Below the pieces are notes generated by a model. The model did no database searches. It had not been told where the DNA came from and was given only the letters and a program-made list of their open reading frames with translations. From Sphingobacteriales bacterium (GTDB taxonomy: Bacteria > Bacteroidota > Bacteroidia > Chitinophagales > Chitinophagaceae), in the NCBI GenBank assembly GCA_016192105.1, contig JACPUV010000017.1:1-56423 (forward strand): DNA of 56,423 bases, given 5' to 3'. The position numbers and the translations under genes are program-made. This document shows positions 53,606-56,423 of the stretch, in pieces. Numbering within the stretch: the stretch's first letter is position 1; each line of letters starts with the position of its first letter.

Positions 53606-53827
53606 TCAGCTTTTGCGCTGGTTCTTCGCCCAGCGGTAACTGATAAAACCAACGATGGCCATGGGAGCAAATGCGAGGTAGAGGATCCCGCTGTTCATGC
53701 CTTTGGCCGGACCTTCACCCAATTGCTGGGCGGTCTTGGTACAAATGGAGCATTGCGCCATCCCCTCCAATCCTGCAAGGAGGAAGAGGAACAACAGCAC
53801 GGAACCGGTAAGGAGGCTTCTTTTCAT
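53606..53827 (-). CDS. Small membrane protein with a CxxC motif
   Basis: 73 residues: a signal or first helix (SVLLFLFLLAGLEGMAQ), a short loop CSICTKTAQQLGEGPAKGMN and a second helix (ILYLAFAPMAIVGFISYRWA), ending RKS. The Cys pair CSIC near the membrane could bind a metal or form a disulphide. The open frame reaches 54040, but the upstream part overlaps the MORN gene's 3' end and is not protein-like; I use ATG 53827. Known from Chitinophagaceae as a conserved small protein without function. Confidence 0.65.
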   Translation of the reverse strand: MKRSLLTGSVLLFLFLLAGLEGMAQCSICTKTAQQLGEGPAKGMNSGILYLAFAPMAIVGFISYRWAKNQRKS

Positions 53828-53894
53828 ACAATAACTGAGCGGCAAAAATACAAAGAAAATCCCGGGCCGGCGCTTCAAAAATCCGCCTTTTTGA

Positions 53895-55976
53895 TCATCC
53901 GGGGCTGCCGCAGAGCTTTTTGATCCGGGCGTCCGCGTCCTTGTTCCCGTTCTTTTTGGCCTTCTCAAAATCGGCACAGGCTTCGGTCTTTTTGTCCAGT
54001 TTTTCGTAGCAGATACCCCGGTAATAATACACATTGTCATTTGCTCCTTTGGCGAACTCCAGCACTTTGGAATAATCAGCTATTGCCTTTGCATACTCCT
54101 TCAGGTTATGGTAGAGGATACCCCGTTGCCAGTAACCGATGGTATCTTTTGGATAAAACTGGATATAGTTCCTGTAATCCCCGAGGGCCGCGCCGCTGTC
54201 CTTCCTGGCTATTTGGGTCATTGCCCTCCAGGAAAGCGCATCTTTGTTTTTTGCCTGCTTTTTCAGGACCTGTGTCAGATCAGCCAATGCCGAATCATAT
54301 TTTGCAAGATAATAATACGCCGCTCCCCGGAATAAATACACACTGTCTTCTTTCAGGTTCAGGGCAACCGCCTTATTAAAGGCTTTCAGGGCATCGGCAT
54401 TTTTTTTAAAGGCAATAAAAATTCTTCCTTTTACATACTCCGGGACGGCTTCGGTCATTTTCATTTTGTACTGGTAGGTTTGGGACTTAATGACCTTGTT
54501 ATCCCATTTCCCTGAAACGATCCGGCCGTCCGGGTATAATACGGAGCCCTCATTGGGCATAATCGTTTCAATACTCCCGTAAGAACTGATATCTTTTACG
54601 CTGCCGGTAAACATGGACTGGTCGGGGTACCAGATCTCGTAGATGGAACCGTCCGAATAGCTTACCCGGTGAACAAAACGGCCATCTTTTAACAACCAGG
54701 TCTTCGCCGTACTATAGTTGCTTGTTCCGTCAAAGGATCCTTCGAAATACAATACCCCGTTCCGGTAAAATTTCCCGTTCCCGCTTGCATTGCCAGAATA
54801 AAAATTTCCTTCATACCTGTTTTTATTCGGCCAGCTCAGTACCCCGCTCCCCTGGTAAATCCCGGCACTCCAGTTGCCCTCGTATGCGGAGCCGTCTTTA
54901 TAGATTTTTTTCCCGGTACCGGACATTTTGTCGTTGGCAAATTCACCGGTATATACATCCCCGTTCTTCCAGGTATATACACCCTGGCCGCTTAGCTCGT
55001 CATTTTTCCAATTCCCATCATAGCTGTCCCCGTTCTGGTATTGTTTATGCCCCGCGCCATTGCATTTGCCGGCCAGCCATTGGCCCTCATACACTGATCC
55101 GTCCTTCCAGGCTGCTTTACCATGGCCTTCCCATTTGCCGGTTTTCCATTCCCCTTCATACCGGGTGCCGCTTGTATAAATACCCACCCCATATCCATCG
55201 GCCTGACCTTTTTTGAAATCCCCTTCATAGGAATCCTTATTCCCAAGCAGCAGTTTCCCTTTTCCTTCCGGCTGCCCTTCCGCATAATATCCTTCATATA
55301 TTTCACCGTCCTTTTTTACTATATACTTTCCCAGGCCATGGCGTTTGCCCTCCTTAAACTCCCCCTCATACAGGTCCCCGTTTTTATATACATAACGGCC
55401 TTTCCCGCTTTGTTTATCGGCCAGCCAGCCGCCTTCATATTTACTGCTGTCCTTAAAAATTCTTTTCCCTTCCCCGTTAAACTTGTTTTCCTTCCAGTCC
55501 CCTTCATAACTGCCGCTTTCGGGCCAGGTAAATTTTCCTTTCCCTGATTTCTGGCCCTTTACCCAATTTCCTTCGTAATACCGGCCGTCTTTAAAAAAGT
55601 ATTTTCCAAAGCCATCATACTGGCCCAGCTTCCAGTTTCCTTCGTAGCGGTTGCTGTCGTTGGAATAAAAGATACCGGCTCCTTCAAAATATCCGTCTTT
55701 TACTTCTCCCTCATAACGCCGTCCGTCCTTCCAGCTATAGCTGGCTCTCCCGTTCCAGCTGCCATTTACCCAGTCTCCCTCATAGAGATCCCCGTTAGCA
55801 TATACCATTTTACCTTTCCCGTGGCAATAGCCATTCTTAAAATAGCCCTCAAACATATCTTCGTTCTTGTATTTATACTTCCCATATCCATCTTTGCAAT
55901 TTCCGCTCAGGCACTGGGCGAATAAACAGGGGGACAGCAGGAAGAGGAAGACCGGCAGTAAGATTCGGGCAGCCAT
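53895..55976 (-). CDS. MORN-repeat and TPR protein, secreted
   Basis: 693 residues from ATG 55976 with a signal peptide (MAARILLPVFLFLLSPCLFA). I count 17 MORN repeats of about 23 residues between about 30 and 430, each with a YEGxW/F core followed by a GxGxY/F pair (for example LYEGDWVNGSWNGRASY). After a 90-residue unique part, three to four TPR-like units follow (ALKAFNKAVALNLKEDSVYL, ALADLTQVLKKQAKNKDALS, AIADYSKVLEFAKGANDNVY). MORN repeats bind lipids or partners and TPRs bind proteins, so this is probably a scaffold in the periplasm or at the surface. A TAnnTTTG box at 55992-55999 supports the start. Confidence 0.85.
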   Translation of the reverse strand: MAARILLPVFLFLLSPCLFAQCLSGNCKDGYGKYKYKNEDMFEGYFKNGYCHGKGKMVYANGDLYEGDWVNGSWNGRASYSWKDGRRYEGEVKDGYFEGAGIFYSNDSNRYEGNWKLGQYDGFGKYFFKDGRYYEGNWVKGQKSGKGKFTWPESGSYEGDWKENKFNGEGKRIFKDSSKYEGGWLADKQSGKGRYVYKNGDLYEGEFKEGKRHGLGKYIVKKDGEIYEGYYAEGQPEGKGKLLLGNKDSYEGDFKKGQADGYGVGIYTSGTRYEGEWKTGKWEGHGKAAWKDGSVYEGQWLAGKCNGAGHKQYQNGDSYDGNWKNDELSGQGVYTWKNGDVYTGEFANDKMSGTGKKIYKDGSAYEGNWSAGIYQGSGVLSWPNKNRYEGNFYSGNASGNGKFYRNGVLYFEGSFDGTSNYSTAKTWLLKDGRFVHRVSYSDGSIYEIWYPDQSMFTGSVKDISSYGSIETIMPNEGSVLYPDGRIVSGKWDNKVIKSQTYQYKMKMTEAVPEYVKGRIFIAFKKNADALKAFNKAVALNLKEDSVYLFRGAAYYYLAKYDSALADLTQVLKKQAKNKDALSWRAMTQIARKDSGAALGDYRNYIQFYPKDTIGYWQRGILYHNLKEYAKAIADYSKVLEFAKGANDNVYYYRGICYEKLDKKTEACADFEKAKKNGNKDADARIKKLCGSPG

Positions 55977-55991
55977 ATTAGGGGAGTTTCC

Positions 55992-55999
55992 CAAATTTA
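55992..55999 (-). promoter_or_regulatory. -7 promoter box of the MORN gene
   Basis: TAAATTTG on the minus strand, 15 bases before ATG 55976. An alternative ATG at 55994 lies inside the box, so it is not the start. Confidence 0.5.
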
Positions 56000-56059
56000 G
56001 ATTATCCGGCTCCAGTTATCCATACCGGGAGGAGGGTATTATTTGAGTAGCCGGGAAGA

Positions 56060-56086
56060 CGGAAAGACCGGAAAGACCGGAAAGAC
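56060..56086. repeat. Three copies of a 9-bp tandem repeat
   Basis: CGGAAAGAC occurs three times in a row (56060-56068, 56069-56077, 56078-56086), beside the larger direct repeat. Confidence 0.8.
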
Positions 56087-56102
56087 TTTACTAACCAGTT
56101 CC

Positions 56103-56244
56103 CGCCTTCTTTTCTTACCGACTAACAAGTACGCAAAACGAAGAGAGGGGCTGCCCGTTATCCCCCGTTGGCGGGGGTCGGATCTGCCATTTTAAAGAAT
56201 TTTCAAATGGGGGTGGAAAAAGAAAAGCATTTGATATCCACCCC
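56103..56244. repeat. 142-bp direct repeat, copy 1
   Basis: The stretch from CGCCTTCTTTTC to GATATCCACCCC is repeated 179 bases later with one difference seen (CCGACTAAC versus CCGGCTAAC). Within it CCCCC-GTTGGC-GGGGG and GGGGTGG...CCACCCC can pair, so each unit can form two hairpins. No protein frame covers it. Confidence 0.85.
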
Positions 56245-56281
56245 TAATAATTGTAAGGTTCATTATGGCTGAACCTCTTCA

Positions 56282-56423
56282 CGCCTTCTTTTCTTACCGG
56301 CTAACAAGTACGCAAAACGAAGAGAGGGGCTGCCCGTTATCCCCCGTTGGCGGGGGTCGGATCTGCCATTTTAAAGAATTTTCAAATGGGGGTGGAAAAA
56401 GAAAAGCATTTGATATCCACCCC
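56282..56423. repeat. 142-bp direct repeat, copy 2 (at the window edge)
   Basis: Second copy of the unit that starts at 56103. It reaches the last base of the window, so further sequence or further copies may follow. The 37-base spacer between the copies (56245-56281) is AT-rich. Confidence 0.85.

Noticed and set aside
56103..56423. CRISPR array
   Set aside because: The unit is 142 bases long with a 37-base spacer and only two copies are seen; no cas genes are nearby.

Overview
The window reads as a chromosome segment of a Bacteroidota bacterium, most likely a Chitinophagaceae-like member. The evidence is a type IX secretion sorting tail (51719-53605), a Lys/Ala-tailed SWIB protein, DUF4251 and DUF4136-type lipoproteins, a Bacteroidota-type tyrosine integrase, and many TAnnTTTG (-7) promoter boxes, several within a few bases of a start codon. 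No ribosomal RNA is present. The genus cannot be fixed from the sequence alone.

Left third (1-20946) is an accessory region bounded on the right by an intact tRNA-Asn(GTT) (20873-20946, minus strand) with a tyrosine integrase beside its 3' end. It holds a truncated ECF sigma gene and a broken second one, a Fic AMP-transferase, a DUF1905 protein, a small TOPRIM primase-like protein with its HTH partner (a pair typical of Bacteroidota integrative elements), then a 13-kb AT-richer minus-strand operon (17607 to 4491). In transcription order the operon encodes: DprA/Smf-like protein, ComF-like phosphoribosyltransferase, GNAT-ABC ATPase-ASCH fusion, DrmE-like protein, DrmA-like helicase, DrmB-like DUF1998 protein, and a ComEC-like metallo-beta-lactamase-fold protein. 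This resembles a DISARM core (DrmE-DrmA-DrmB) without the DISARM methyltransferase or the DrmC phospholipase-D nuclease. It is instead framed by three proteins related to natural-competence factors and a possible acyl-transfer module. It is the best candidate in the window for an undescribed defence or DNA-handling system. The last gene needs a -1 frameshift at a T6C run to give its full HHGS-containing product. Between operon and integrase lie about 1.8 kb of decayed coding sequence.

The right two thirds (20.9-56.4 kb) look like ordinary, more GC-rich core chromosome. In order: Rieske protein, HflX, a WG/TonB-C-type protein; a four-gene membrane operon (DUF389, a glycosyltransferase-HAD fusion, NhaD-type antiporter, ClC-CBS channel); a lipoprotein pair; a biotin-dependent acyl-CoA carboxylase operon (carrier, biotin carboxylase, carboxyltransferase), functionally linked to MeaB at 50764; Hsp20; CDP-alcohol phosphatidyltransferase; a phosphoribosyltransferase/hydrolase pair divergent from an erythromycin-esterase-like protein; TatD-TcdA; SWIB; an AI-2E-type permease; several small envelope proteins; a surface-glycan cluster (O-antigen ligase-like protein and three glycosyltransferases); a glycine-rich T9SS cargo; and a 17-MORN/TPR protein. 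The window ends in a 142-bp direct repeat whose second copy is cut by the edge.

All family names come from reading motifs by eye; no database search was run.
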